In this document: piece by piece, positions 8,438 to 17,098 of the stretch | How the letters are laid out: each line of letters starts with the position of its first letter | How positions within the stretch are numbered: position 1 is the stretch's first letter | Assembly: GCF_021228295.1 (NCBI RefSeq) | Contig: NZ_JAJQPD010000008.1 | Span: forward strand, 163,069 to 227,068 | DNA: 64,000 bases | Source: Agromyces humatus | GTDB taxonomy: Bacteria; Actinomycetota; Actinomycetes; Actinomycetales; Microbacteriaceae | Direction of reading: 5' to 3' | Notes under the pieces: generated by a model | The model's database searches: none | Told to the model about the DNA's origin: nothing | Seen by the model: the letters and a program-made list of their open reading frames with translations, nothing else | Position numbers and translations under genes: made by a program

Positions 8438-10906
8438 ATGGCCGAGGGCTCGCGTCAGCTCGTCGAGGTCGACGGTCGCAGGCTGCGGCTGACGAACCTC
8501 GAGAAGGTCATGTATCCCGAGACGGGCACGACCAAGGGCGAGGTGATCTCGTACTACGCCGAGATCGCGTCGGTCATGGTGCCGTTGGTGGCCGGCCGGC
8601 CGGTGACGCGCAAGCGTTGGGTGCACGGCGTCGGCACGGCCGATGACCCGGCACAGCCGTTCTTCGAGAAGAACCTCGCCGAGCACGCGCCCGAGTGGGT
8701 GCGGCGAGGCGTCATCCAGCACTCCGACGGGCCGAAGACCTATCCCATCGCGGGCGACCGCGCGACGCTCGTGTGGCTCGCCCAGCAGGCGGCGCTCGAG
8801 CTGCACGTGCCGCAGTGGCGGTTCGACGCGCAGGGCGGTGCCACAAATCCCGACCGCATGGTCTTCGACCTCGACCCGGGCGAGGGCATGGGCCTCGCCG
8901 AGTGCGCCGAGGTGGCGCGCCTCGTACGCGACCTCATCGCGGGCATGGGACTCGAGGCGATGCCGGTGACGAGCGGCAGCAAGGGGATCCACCTCTATGC
9001 GGCGCTCGACGGGTCGCAGACGTCGCAGCAGGTATCGGATGTCGCACACGAGCTCGCCCGCGCGCTCGAGGCCGACCATCCCGATCTCATCGTGTCGAGC
9101 ATGCGCAAGACGCTGCGCACGAGTCGCGTGCTCATCGACTGGAGCCAGAACAACGGCAAGAAGACCACGATCGCGCCGTACTCGCTGCGCGGCAGGTCGC
9201 GCCCGACGGTCGCGGCACCCCGCACGTGGGAGGAGCTCGACGATCCGGGGCTTCGCCACCTCGAGGCATCCGAGGTGCTCGCCCGGGCCGCCGACGGGGT
9301 CGACCCGATGCGGGCGATCACCGAGCGGTCGCATGGCGGGCCGCTGTCGGAGTACCTCTCCATGCGGTCGACCGGCAAGACGCCCGAGCCCATGCCGGCC
9401 TCGACGTGGGGTGCCGCCAGCGCGCCGGGTGACGACTCCGCGCGGTTCGTCATTCAGGAGCACCACGCCCGTCGCCTGCACTTCGACCTGCGGCTCGAGC
9501 GCGACGGGGTGCTCAAGAGCTGGGCGGTGCCCAAGGGCGTGCCCGAGACATCCGGCGTCAACCATCTCGCGGTGCAGACCGAGGACCACCCGATGGAGTA
9601 CGCGACGTTCGAGGGCACCATTCCGGCGGGGGAGTACGGCGCCGGCTCGATGACGATCTGGGACACCGGCACGTACGCCACCGAGAAGTGGCGCGACGAG
9701 GAGGTCATCATCGACCTCGACGGACAGCCGGGCGGGCCCCTCGGCGGTGTCGTGCGGGTCGCGCTCATCCGCACCGACGGGTCGGGCGAGAAGAGCAGCT
9801 GGCTGCTGCACCGCATGAAGGACCAGCGGCCGCACGCGCGGGTTGAGGAGGCGCGCCAGCGCCGTCTCGAAACTGCGGGCGACGACGAGGGTTTCGCGAC
9901 GCGTCCTCCTGCGTCGGGCGCTCCTCGACCCGCGATGATCCGTGAGCGGCCGATGCTCGCCACGCCCGGCACCGTCGGCATGCTCGCCCGCGGTGACTGG
10001 GCGCTCGAGTGGAAGTGGGACGGCATCCGGGTGCTCGCGCGTGTCGAGGGCGGCGGCGTGCGACTCATGAGCCGCAACGGCATCGACATCACCGAGCGGT
10101 ACCCCGAACTCGCCCGCCTGCCCGAGGTCATCGACGGCGACGCCCTCGTCGACGGCGAGATCGTCGCGCTCGACGCCGAGGGCCGGCCAGATTTCGGCCG
10201 GCTGCAGGAGCGCATGGGACTCACCAAGCCTCGCGAGATCGCCGCGGTCGCGGCATCCGTGCCGGTTCGCCTGCTGCTGTTCGACGTGCTCGAGGTCGAC
10301 GGCGCGTCGGTGGTGGCCGAGCCCTACCGCGCCCGGCGGGCGCGACTCGCAGAGCTGGCGCGCCGCGTGCCCGGGGTGCCCGTCGAGGTGCCGCCGGCCG
10401 CCGAGGGGACGCCGGCCGACGCGCTCGACGAGAGCCGCATGCTGGGGCTCGAGGGGATCGTCGCGAAACGACCGGGCTCGGCCTACCGGCCGGGCGCGCG
10501 CACCGACGAATGGGTGAAGCTCAAGGTCACACGCACGCAGGAGGTCGTCATCGGCGGATACCGGCGCGGCGTCGGCACGCGCACTGGTCGTATCCGGTCA
10601 CTGCTCGTCGGCATCCCCGGCGCACGCGGGCTCGAGCACGGGCTCGAGTACGCGGGCCGGGTCGGGTCGGGCCTGGGTGAGAAGGAACTCGATCGCCTGC
10701 TGGCGACCTTCTCCGAGACCGAGCAGCCGGATGCCCCGTTCCTCGACGTTCCCGCGGCCGACGCCGCCGACGCGGTGTGGGTGCGGCCCGGACTGGTCGG
10801 TGAGATCGAGTTCAGCGGATGGACCGGCACGGGCGTCGCCCGCCATCCGCGGTGGCGGGGCCTGCGCACCGATATCGACCCCGCCGACGTGCGTCGCGAG
10901 GAGTGA
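8438..10906 (+). CDS. ligD: multifunctional ATP-dependent DNA ligase LigD
   Basis: 822 residues, ATG start after TGGGGG; an upstream extension overlapping ku is not supported. Domain order is polymerase/primase (1 to about 290, starting at the typical LTNLEKVMYPETG), 3'-phosphoesterase (about 325-480; FVIQEHHARRLHFDLRLE and GTIPAGEYGAG), and ligase (about 505-815) with the adenylated Lys526 in EWKWDGIRV. This is the mycobacterial order. It fills, trims and seals broken DNA ends bound by Ku. Divergent to ku. Confidence 0.96.
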   Translation: MAEGSRQLVEVDGRRLRLTNLEKVMYPETGTTKGEVISYYAEIASVMVPLVAGRPVTRKRWVHGVGTADDPAQPFFEKNLAEHAPEWVRRGVIQHSDGPKTYPIAGDRATLVWLAQQAALELHVPQWRFDAQGGATNPDRMVFDLDPGEGMGLAECAEVARLVRDLIAGMGLEAMPVTSGSKGIHLYAALDGSQTSQQVSDVAHELARALEADHPDLIVSSMRKTLRTSRVLIDWSQNNGKKTTIAPYSLRGRSRPTVAAPRTWEELDDPGLRHLEASEVLARAADGVDPMRAITERSHGGPLSEYLSMRSTGKTPEPMPASTWGAASAPGDDSARFVIQEHHARRLHFDLRLERDGVLKSWAVPKGVPETSGVNHLAVQTEDHPMEYATFEGTIPAGEYGAGSMTIWDTGTYATEKWRDEEVIIDLDGQPGGPLGGVVRVALIRTDGSGEKSSWLLHRMKDQRPHARVEEARQRRLETAGDDEGFATRPPASGAPRPAMIRERPMLATPGTVGMLARGDWALEWKWDGIRVLARVEGGGVRLMSRNGIDITERYPELARLPEVIDGDALVDGEIVALDAEGRPDFGRLQERMGLTKPREIAAVAASVPVRLLLFDVLEVDGASVVAEPYRARRARLAELARRVPGVPVEVPPAAEGTPADALDESRMLGLEGIVAKRPGSAYRPGARTDEWVKLKVTRTQEVVIGGYRRGVGTRTGRIRSLLVGIPGARGLEHGLEYAGRVGSGLGEKELDRLLATFSETEQPDAPFLDVPAADAADAVWVRPGLVGEIEFSGWTGTGVARHPRWRGLRTDIDPADVRREE

Positions 10907-10924
10907 TGCGCGGCGTGGGTGGTC

Positions 10925-11809
10925 TCAGAGTCCTCGCCCGCCGGTGACGGGCAGCACGGCGCCCGAGACGTACGACGCCTCGTCGGACGCGAGGTATACG
11001 TAGGCTCCGGCGAGCTCGGCGGGTTGACCGGCGCGGCCGAGCGGGGTGTTGCGCCCGAACTCCGGGAGCTTGTCGGGCCAGCCGGTCGCCGGGATGAGCG
11101 GCGTCCAGATCGGGCCGGGCGCGACGGCATTGACGCGGATGCCCCGTGGTCCGAGCTCTTCGGCGAGGGCCTTCGTGAACGCGACGAGCGCCGCCTTCGT
11201 CATGGCGTAGTCGACGAGCACCGACGATGGGTCGAACCCCTGGATGGATGCCGTGGTGATGATGGACGACCCCGCGTCCATGAGCGGCACGGCGGCACGC
11301 GCCATGAACACGGGAGCGAACAGGTTCACCCGCATGACGTACTCGAAGTCGTCGGTGGGGATCTCGTCGATCCCACCCCGGTTCCGTTGGTGCGCGGCAT
11401 TCAGCACCAGCAGGTCGAGCCCGCCGAACGCCTGCGCGGTCTGCTCCACGATGTCGCGGCAGTGCTGCTCGTCGCGCAGGTCGCCCGGCAGCAGCAGCGG
11501 GTCGCTGCCCGCGTCGCGGATCCATTCGGTCGTCTCCTCGGCGTCGGGTCGCTCGCTCGGGAGATAGGAGATGGCCACCCGCGCGCCCTCGCGGGCGAAC
11601 GCGATCGCGAGCGCACGCCCGATGCCCGAGTCGCCGCCGGTGATGAGCGAGCGCCGTCCCTCGAGCCGGCGATTGCCCCGATAGCTCTGCTCCCCGTGGT
11701 CGGGCAGCGGTGCCATGCGCTCGGTGAGCCCGGGCGGCTGCTGCTCCTGACGCGGGAACGGGTCGGTGGTGTGCTTGGTCGTGGGATCGATGAGCCGATC
11801 GTCGGTCAC
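10925..11809 (-). CDS. SDR-family NAD(P)-dependent oxidoreductase
   Basis: 294 residues. The GTG at 11809 is taken as start because GAGGAGG lies 5 nt upstream; a GTG six codons earlier is possible. After a polar leader of about 50 residues the Rossmann motif ITGGDSGIGRA appears, followed by LVLNAA, the catalytic Ser in ITTASIQGF and YAMTKAA (Tyr-x-x-x-Lys), then SGAVLPVTGG. The long leader with RLEGRRSLITGGDSGIG is that of the YhdF/YghA subgroup of short-chain dehydrogenases, often stress-linked. Substrate not predictable. Convergent with ligD. Confidence 0.9.
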   Translation of the reverse strand: MTDDRLIDPTTKHTTDPFPRQEQQPPGLTERMAPLPDHGEQSYRGNRRLEGRRSLITGGDSGIGRALAIAFAREGARVAISYLPSERPDAEETTEWIRDAGSDPLLLPGDLRDEQHCRDIVEQTAQAFGGLDLLVLNAAHQRNRGGIDEIPTDDFEYVMRVNLFAPVFMARAAVPLMDAGSSIITTASIQGFDPSSVLVDYAMTKAALVAFTKALAEELGPRGIRVNAVAPGPIWTPLIPATGWPDKLPEFGRNTPLGRAGQPAELAGAYVYLASDEASYVSGAVLPVTGGRGL

Positions 11810-12003
11810 GGCGCCTCCTCGGATCACGCGCGACGCTACGCCGGTGCAGGGCCGGCCGACAGGGGATTGACACGGTCGCCGGCCCTCCGGCTGCGATGCC
11901 CGACTACCGCCACGCCGTTGGCCGGGACGACGCCGGCAGGGGAGGGCGGATGTCGCATCCGGGTCGCTCGTCGAAGGCCTGTCGGCGCAGGGCTCCCGCG
12001 GCC

Positions 12004-12009
12004 TATGCT
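12004..12009 (+). promoter_or_regulatory. -10 box, leaderless (TATGCT)
   Basis: TATGCT ends 6 nt before the GTG at 12016, and no Shine-Dalgarno sequence is present. Confidence 0.55.
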
Positions 12010-12015
12010 GGTGTC

Positions 12016-12426
12016 GTGGGAACGCTGTACTACGGTGACTCCGGCACGCCGATCGGCATCGAAGATCGGGCGCTCGCGCACGTCAAGGTGGCGATCACGA
12101 CCAAGCTCCGGCGGGGCGAGAGTTTCACGCTGTCATGGCAGCACACCGACGATCAGCCGCGTGGCCGCAGCACGCTGTGGCTGCATCCGTCGATCCCGCT
12201 TCGCTTCGTCTTCGACGAGCCCGAGCGCCCCGAGCTCAGCCGCCGGTGGATCGAAGACCTGATGCGCTCGGCGAACAGCACGGGCGGCATCCAGCTCGTT
12301 CCAGAGCATCTCGACACCAACCCGATACCGACGAACCCCGAACAGCCCGTACAGGTGGGGGTCGACGTGCAGGAGGTCGAGCCCGACAGCGAGTCCCAAC
12401 AAGGCGGGCAGACGCAACCCGCCTGA
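12016..12426 (+). CDS. DUF7882 family small protein, copy 1
   Basis: 136 residues from GTG. The first 100 residues match the small actinobacterial family DUF7882: MGTLYYGDSGTPIGIEDRAL, LRRGESFTLSWQ, STLWLHPSIPLRFVF and SANSTGGIQLVPE. Database members have sometimes been labelled ATP-dependent DNA ligase, but nothing resembling a ligase is visible. The C-terminal 35 residues are acidic and low in complexity. A second copy lies 296 bp further on the opposite strand. Function unknown; compact cytoplasmic fold likely. Confidence 0.85.
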   Translation: MGTLYYGDSGTPIGIEDRALAHVKVAITTKLRRGESFTLSWQHTDDQPRGRSTLWLHPSIPLRFVFDEPERPELSRRWIEDLMRSANSTGGIQLVPEHLDTNPIPTNPEQPVQVGVDVQEVEPDSESQQGGQTQPA

Positions 12427-12454
12427 TCACGGGCGACGTTCAGGGAGGGGAACC

Positions 12455-12661
12455 ATGAACGACACACTCGGGCACGAGATCGAGCGGTGGTGGCCGCATC
12501 TCTCGATAGAGGCGAAACACCGACTGCTCAACGACCTCGACGGTGAGATCGATCCGGCGACGGCGTCCGAGATCGAGGCGCTCGTCGGGTCGCCGGTCGA
12601 CACATCGTTGTCACCCGCAGAGCGAGACTTCATCCGGACGCAGATGGAAGCCGTCGACTGA
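12455..12661 (+). CDS. small acidic helical protein, 68 aa
   Basis: ATG start with strong AGGGAGGGG 8 nt upstream, 28 bp after DUF7882 copy 1, so probably co-transcribed with it. The sequence is charged and predicted helical (HEIERWWPHLSIEAKHRLLNDL), with no membrane segment or cysteine. I do not recognise a family. Position between the two DUF7882 genes is the only hint of role. Confidence 0.7.
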   Translation: MNDTLGHEIERWWPHLSIEAKHRLLNDLDGEIDPATASEIEALVGSPVDTSLSPAERDFIRTQMEAVD

Positions 12662-12721
12662 GCGTTCAGGGGTCCGCTGCAGGCGAATCCGCGCCTGACC
12701 GCGCGTTGTTGTCCTCGAGCG

Positions 12722-13045
12722 CTACTCGACGTCGATCTCCTCCGACTCGTCGGGCTCGGGTACGTAGTGCAGGCCGGAGGTGCTGTTGGCGGTGAGCAGC
12801 AGCTGTTCGACCCACAGTCGATTGAGGGTCGGCTGCCGGTTGCCGCTGAACACGAACTGCAGCGGGATCGCTTCGTGCAGCCAGAACGTCGTGCGGCCGC
12901 TGCCCTTCTCGACGCCGTGCTCCCACGTCATTGCGAAGCTCTCGGCACGTCGCAGCTTGTTCAGGATGGCCACGCGCAGGTGGGCGAGGACACGATCGTC
13001 GATATCGATCTCACGCTGAGACGAGTTGTAGATGAACTTGCCCAT
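12722..13045 (-). CDS. DUF7882 family small protein, copy 2
   Basis: 107 residues, ATG start. It aligns over its length with copy 1: VLAHLRVAILNKLRRAESFAMTW, TTFWLHEAIPLQFVF, TANSTSGLHYVPE. It lacks the long acidic tail of copy 1 but ends in a short acidic stretch. Convergent with copy 1 and the 68-aa gene. Function unknown. Confidence 0.85.
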   Translation of the reverse strand: MGKFIYNSSQREIDIDDRVLAHLRVAILNKLRRAESFAMTWEHGVEKGSGRTTFWLHEAIPLQFVFSGNRQPTLNRLWVEQLLLTANSTSGLHYVPEPDESEEIDVE

Positions 13046-13051
13046 GCTCGC

Positions 13052-13057
13052 ACTCTA
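13052..13057 (-). promoter_or_regulatory. -10 box, leaderless (TAGAGT)
   Basis: On the minus strand TAGAGT ends 6 nt before the ATG at 13045, the same geometry as for the paralogue at 12016. Confidence 0.55.
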
Positions 13058-13240
13058 GTGCTCACGCACCCGTCTCATGATGCGGCGTGGCGACCGCGTC
13101 GACTCGGGCTGGCCCGTCGTGGCGCGACGCCGCCCACGGCGCCCCGGCACGGCGCCCCGGCACGCCGACCCCGTTCCTGAATTGCGCACGGGCGAATGAC
13201 GGGTGACGCGGTCAAGGGGCGACGGATGTCCCGCATCAGA

Positions 13241-13254
13241 TGACAGTTCTCTCA
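13241..13254 (+). promoter_or_regulatory. candidate response-regulator site 1 (TGACA-N4-TCTCA)
   Basis: TGACAGTTCTCTCA, 41 bp before the start of the small membrane protein at 13296. It matches sites at 15760 and 16973; the shared core is ATGAnAnnnCTCTCA. CGGATGTCCCGC lies a short way upstream here and at site 2. Confidence 0.55.
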
Positions 13255-13295
13255 TACTCGGCCTGAGCCCGTCGCCCGTTTGATACCAATGAAGG

Positions 13296-13592
13296 ATGGA
13301 GGAACCGGGCCGCGAGCGACTCTCGCGCCGGCGACCGGCGTGGCTGGTCGCGGGCGTGGTCGGCGCGCTCGTCGTGCTCGGCATCCTCGGGGTCTCCAAT
13401 GCGCTCGCGGTCGCCGACTCGAGGGGTACGCAGCAGCAGATCGCGCCGGTGGTCGGCGGCACGCCGACGCCGTCGCCCTCAGCGCCCCCGGTCGACCCCG
13501 CTCCGTCGCCAGACCCGGCTCCGGTGCCCGCCCCGCCTCCGGTCGATATTGACGACGATGACGACGACGATGCCGACGACCTCGACGACTGA
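13296..13592 (+). CDS. small membrane-anchored protein with Pro- and Asp-rich tail
   Basis: 98 residues. A short basic N terminus (RERLSRRRP) is followed by one membrane segment (about 15-37), then a Pro/Ser-rich external linker and a terminal run of Asp. GAAGG directly precedes the ATG at 13296, so initiation is uncertain. The Asp-rich tail could bind divalent cations (inference). It converges on the response-regulator gene 9 bp away and has candidate regulator site 1 upstream. Confidence 0.65.
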   Translation: MEEPGRERLSRRRPAWLVAGVVGALVVLGILGVSNALAVADSRGTQQQIAPVVGGTPTPSPSAPPVDPAPSPDPAPVPAPPPVDIDDDDDDDADDLDD

Positions 13593-13601
13593 CGGCCCCG
13601 G

Positions 13602-14258
13602 TCAGCTCAGGCGATAGCCCATTCCTCGAACGGTCTCGATGCGCCCGCGACCGAGCTTGCCGCGCAGGTAGCGCACATACACGTCGACGACGTTCGAGCC
13701 GGGGTCGAAGTCGTAGCCCCAGACGCGACTGAGCAGTTGCTCGCGGCTGAGCACTTGGCCGGGATGGCGGAAGAACTCGGCCGCGAGCGCGAACTCGCGG
13801 GCCGACAGGTCGACATGCGTGCCGTCGACCGTGACCCGGCGCGTGTGCAGGTCGAGCACGAGGCCGCCGTGCTCGAGCCTGGTGGCGGATTCGGCCGGGG
13901 CATCGTTGATGCGCAGCCGGATGCGGGCAAGCAGTTCGTCGAACCGGAACGGCTTCGGCATGTAGTCGTTCGCCCCGCCCGAGAGGCCCGCGACCGTGTC
14001 GTGCCCCGAGGTGCGCGCGGTCAGGATGATCACGGGCAGGGTCGATCCTCGGCCGCGCAGCTGTTCGAGCACCGTGAACCCGTCCATGCCCGGCAGGCCG
14101 ATGTCGAGCACCATGAGGGCGTGGTCGCCGCTCAGGCCGAGTTCGAGCGCCGTGGGTCCGTCGGCGGCGCGCTGCGTCGTGAACCCGGCGGCGCGCAGGC
14201 CCTTCTCGACGAAGGCGGCGATGCGCTCCTCGTCTTCAGCGATGAGGATGCTGCTCAC
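13602..14258 (-). CDS. OmpR/PhoB-family response regulator
   Basis: 218 residues. Receiver domain residues 1-115 with the phospho-acceptor Asp52 (LMVLDIGLPG), the acidic pair near the N terminus (AEDEE) and Lys in YMPKPF. The C-terminal winged helix (about 125-218) contains LSAREFALAAEFF and ends VDVYVRYLRGKL...VRGMGYRL. Its ATG overlaps the kinase stop codon by 4 bp, so the two are translationally coupled. Likely operators: the inverted repeats at 13241, 15760 and 16973. Confidence 0.95.
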   Translation of the reverse strand: MSSILIAEDEERIAAFVEKGLRAAGFTTQRAADGPTALELGLSGDHALMVLDIGLPGMDGFTVLEQLRGRGSTLPVIILTARTSGHDTVAGLSGGANDYMPKPFRFDELLARIRLRINDAPAESATRLEHGGLVLDLHTRRVTVDGTHVDLSAREFALAAEFFRHPGQVLSREQLLSRVWGYDFDPGSNVVDVYVRYLRGKLGRGRIETVRGMGYRLS

Positions 14259-15697
14259 GGAGCCTCCGCCTTCGCGGGGCCGTCGACCGGGAGGACGAGC
14301 GTGAACGTCGCCCCGAACCCCGGGGTGCTCGCGAGTTCGACGCGCCCACCGTGGGTTCGCGCGATCGCCTGCACGATGGAGAGGCCGAGGCCGGAGCCCT
14401 TCACCCCGCGGCCGACGTCGACCCTGCGGAATCGTTCGAACACGGCGGACTGCGCCTCCTTCGGGATTCCCGGGCCACGATCGGCGACCGAGAAGTCGAC
14501 GGTCGACTCCCCGTCGCCGACGTCAACGATACGGCTCCCGATCGTGAGGTCGCCCCCGCCATGGGTCGTGGCGTTCGTCGCGAGTTGCAGCAACGCCTGC
14601 GTGACCCGGGCCGAGTCGAGCACCGCCGTGCCCGCGGCGATCGGCCCCTCCGCGACCTCGGCGCCCTCGATCGCCTGGGCCTTGGCGATGACGTTGCGGG
14701 TCAGGGCTGCGACATCCGTCGGTTCGAGCGCGAGGTCACGCAGGGAGCCGGCCTGCTGCGCACTCGAGATGTCGGCGACCAGGTCGGCCATGCGGTCGAG
14801 CTCGTCGATGGCGAGCGTGCGCGTCTCGGCGACGTCGGCCGGCGAGTTCGGATCGAGCAGTTCGAGGTGCCCGCGGACGATGGTGATCGGCGTCTTGAGC
14901 TCGTGCCCGACGTCGTCGAGCAGTCGGCGCTGACCCTCGAGCGCACTGTCGAGGCGGTCGAGCATGTCGTTGAAGGTGCGAGCCAGTTGCGAGACGTCGT
15001 CGTTGCCCTGCACCTCGACGCGGTCGCTCGACGCGGTTGCCGTGATGCGTTCCGCGGTCTCGCGGAGGCGGCGGATCGGGGCGAGCAGGCGCCCCGAGAC
15101 CAGCCAGCCGACCAGTGCCGCGGCGATGATCGTGATCACGGCGGCGATGTTGAACGTGCCCGCCGCCGCATCGAGGTCGGCGAGCGAGCCGCGCAGGTCG
15201 TATGCGGCGAGGAAGATGCCCTGCTGCGGGTCGTCGGCGAGTCGTACCGGCGTGGCGATGTAGCGCAGCACGCGGTCGCCTTCGACATAGGTGCCCACGA
15301 CGACGCGCTCGCCCGACGTCTCGTCGACGACCCGCGTGACGAGCCCGGGGAAGCTGTCGAGCGGCGCATCGACGTGCACCCCGGGCACGAGCGCGGCCTG
15401 GCCGTCGATGATTCCGAGCGTGCCCTCGTTGCGGTCGGGGTTGATCTGCTGCACGACCGCGCGCAGCGCCTGGTCGAGACCGCTCCACTGGCCCTCGGTG
15501 ACGACGATCCGCACGTTCTCGACCGTCGTCGTCAGGCGATCGTCGACGTTCGCGAGGATGCGCTCGCGCTGGAGGATGTGCGCGAACGAACCGGCGAGGA
15601 GGATTCCGATCGCGGCGACGAGCACGACGACCCCGACGATGCGCACACGAACCGAGAGCGACCGCCGTCGCGGCGTCATCGAGTCGGTCGGGCTCAT
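14255..15697 (-). CDS. sensor histidine kinase
   Basis: 480 residues. Two membrane segments (about 18-40 and 182-202) enclose an extracytoplasmic sensor domain of about 140 residues; a HAMP linker follows (RLLAPIRRLRETAERI). HisKA has the phospho-acceptor His265 in DVGHELKTP; the ATPase domain has DRGPGIP and GSGLGLSIVQAI. It phosphorylates the regulator encoded immediately downstream. Candidate site 2 lies 62 bp upstream of its start, suggesting autoregulation. Confidence 0.95.
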   Translation of the reverse strand: MSPTDSMTPRRRSLSVRVRIVGVVVLVAAIGILLAGSFAHILQRERILANVDDRLTTTVENVRIVVTEGQWSGLDQALRAVVQQINPDRNEGTLGIIDGQAALVPGVHVDAPLDSFPGLVTRVVDETSGERVVVGTYVEGDRVLRYIATPVRLADDPQQGIFLAAYDLRGSLADLDAAAGTFNIAAVITIIAAALVGWLVSGRLLAPIRRLRETAERITATASSDRVEVQGNDDVSQLARTFNDMLDRLDSALEGQRRLLDDVGHELKTPITIVRGHLELLDPNSPADVAETRTLAIDELDRMADLVADISSAQQAGSLRDLALEPTDVAALTRNVIAKAQAIEGAEVAEGPIAAGTAVLDSARVTQALLQLATNATTHGGGDLTIGSRIVDVGDGESTVDFSVADRGPGIPKEAQSAVFERFRRVDVGRGVKGSGLGLSIVQAIARTHGGRVELASTPGFGATFTLVLPVDGPAKAEAP

Positions 15698-15759
15698 CCG
15701 TTCATTATTCCCGGCCCGCCTCCGCGTCCCATCAGATCGGATGTCCCGCCCGCGGCTTA

Positions 15760-15773
15760 TGAGAAAGCTCTCA
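15760..15773. promoter_or_regulatory. candidate response-regulator site 2 (TGAGA-N4-TCTCA)
   Basis: TGAGAAAGCTCTCA, a perfect 5-bp inverted repeat, lies between the divergent kinase (start 15697) and phosphotransferase-like (start 15819) genes, 62 bp and 45 bp away respectively. Confidence 0.6.
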
Positions 15774-15818
15774 CATCCGGCTCATCCGCGACTCCTTTGC
15801 GCCGAATGGAATGAACGC

Positions 15819-17027
15819 GTGCAGAACCGTGTCGCCGAACTGGTCGCCGAGGCCGTGGCCGAGGGTGGCGAGCCCGTGCGTTCGTCACGGGTCGTCTCGG
15901 CCGAGGTGTCCGACGACGCTCGCCTCACCGCGGTGTCGGTGGGACTCGACGGCGCCGACGACCGGCTCTACTACGTGCGCGAGCCCGCCGACGGCGGACT
16001 GCCGCAACTCTGGCTGCACCCCGACGACCCGCGGCTGCCTGCGCTGCAGGCGGTCGCGTTCCCGCACGCCGTGAGCATCATGCTCGAGCGGATGTCGCTG
16101 CCGACGACCCTCGAATCGCTCGAGCTGCTCGCGTACCGGCCGGGCCGCCGGGCGGTCGCCCGCGTCGTGGCAGGCGGGCGGCAGTTCTGGCTCAAGGTCG
16201 TGCGCCCGACGCGAGTGGAGCGCATCGTCGCGGCCCACCGTGCACTCGAGGAGCAGGGTCTCCCGGTGCCGCGGCTCATCTCGTGGTCGCCCGCCGGCCT
16301 GCTGGTGCTCGGCGCCGCCGAGGGCGTGCCGATGGCCGACGTCACGCGCACCGCGTCGGCTGAGGCCGTCATCGCGGCGGTCGACCGGATGCGCGCGGCA
16401 TTCGCCCTCACTCCGCTCGAGGAGCCGGTTCGCTCCATCGTGCGGGGTCGAAGCGCCTGGTACGCGAGCGTGCTCGGCGGCACTTCCACCGAGCTCGGGG
16501 AGCGCGCAGGAAGGCTCGCGCTCTGGGTCGACTGGCGGGAGGGGCCGGTTGCGACATCCGTCGCCGTGCATGGCGACCTGCACCTCGGCCAGCTGTTCGC
16601 ATGCTCCGCCGAGGACCCGACCGTCGTGGGCGTCATCGACGTCGACACCGCGGGAATCGGCGACCCCGCCGACGACTCGGCCGCGTTCATCTCGAATGCA
16701 CTGGCGGCGTCGGGTCTCAACGCCGACGCCGACGATGCGGGCCGGCTCGCGGAGATCGCCCGGCAGGCCTTCCGCGCTTGGGCCGTCGACCGGCTCGATG
16801 ATCCCACGATGGCCGAGCGCGTACGCCTCTCGCTGGTCGAGCACCTGCTCGCGCAGGCCGCACAGCTCGCGGATCGCGACAGCCGCATCGAGCTCGCCTC
16901 TCGCTTGCTGGCGACCGCAGAGTCGGTTGTCGCGGGCCGCGGACTCGAACTCGTCGGGGCGGGTCGCGCAGATGAGAGCCCTCTCAGATCGGTCTCCTCG
17001 TCGCCTCATCGCGACCCGAGAGTCTGA
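15819..17027 (+). CDS. aminoglycoside-phosphotransferase-fold (APH) family protein
   Basis: 402 residues from GTG at 15819; no better start exists because the frame upstream runs through the kinase promoter. N-terminal 100 residues are unassigned. The kinase-like fold shows YRPGRRAVARV..FWLKVV, VAVHGDLHLGQLF (Brenner motif, with Gln where Asn is usual) and VGVIDVDTAGIGDP (Mg-binding Asp). Substrate unknown; such chromosomal APH-fold proteins phosphorylate maltose, homoserine, choline or antibiotics. The gene shares a promoter region with the kinase, and its 3' end contains site 3. Confidence 0.8.
   Translation: MQNRVAELVAEAVAEGGEPVRSSRVVSAEVSDDARLTAVSVGLDGADDRLYYVREPADGGLPQLWLHPDDPRLPALQAVAFPHAVSIMLERMSLPTTLESLELLAYRPGRRAVARVVAGGRQFWLKVVRPTRVERIVAAHRALEEQGLPVPRLISWSPAGLLVLGAAEGVPMADVTRTASAEAVIAAVDRMRAAFALTPLEEPVRSIVRGRSAWYASVLGGTSTELGERAGRLALWVDWREGPVATSVAVHGDLHLGQLFACSAEDPTVVGVIDVDTAGIGDPADDSAAFISNALAASGLNADADDAGRLAEIARQAFRAWAVDRLDDPTMAERVRLSLVEHLLAQAAQLADRDSRIELASRLLATAESVVAGRGLELVGAGRADESPLRSVSSSPHRDPRV
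16973..16986 (+). promoter_or_regulatory. candidate response-regulator site 3 (TGAGA-N4-TCTCA)
   Basis: TGAGAGCCCTCTCA inside the last codons of the APH-like gene, 112 bp before the secreted-protein gene at 17099. Perfect inverted repeat matching sites 1 and 2. Confidence 0.55.
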
Positions 17028-17098
17028 AGAACGTCACAACCCGGCGGGCCACCCGCCCCGAATCCGGCGGGACTGCCGCCATACGAAAGAAGGACAGC

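Noticed and set aside
12016..12426. DUF7882 protein as ATP-dependent DNA ligase
   Set aside because: No nucleotidyltransferase motif I (KxDG) or other ligase motif; the label used in some databases is not supported.
14351..15814. 487-aa plus-strand frame
   Set aside because: Antisense to the kinase; no motif and composition typical of high-GC shadow frames.
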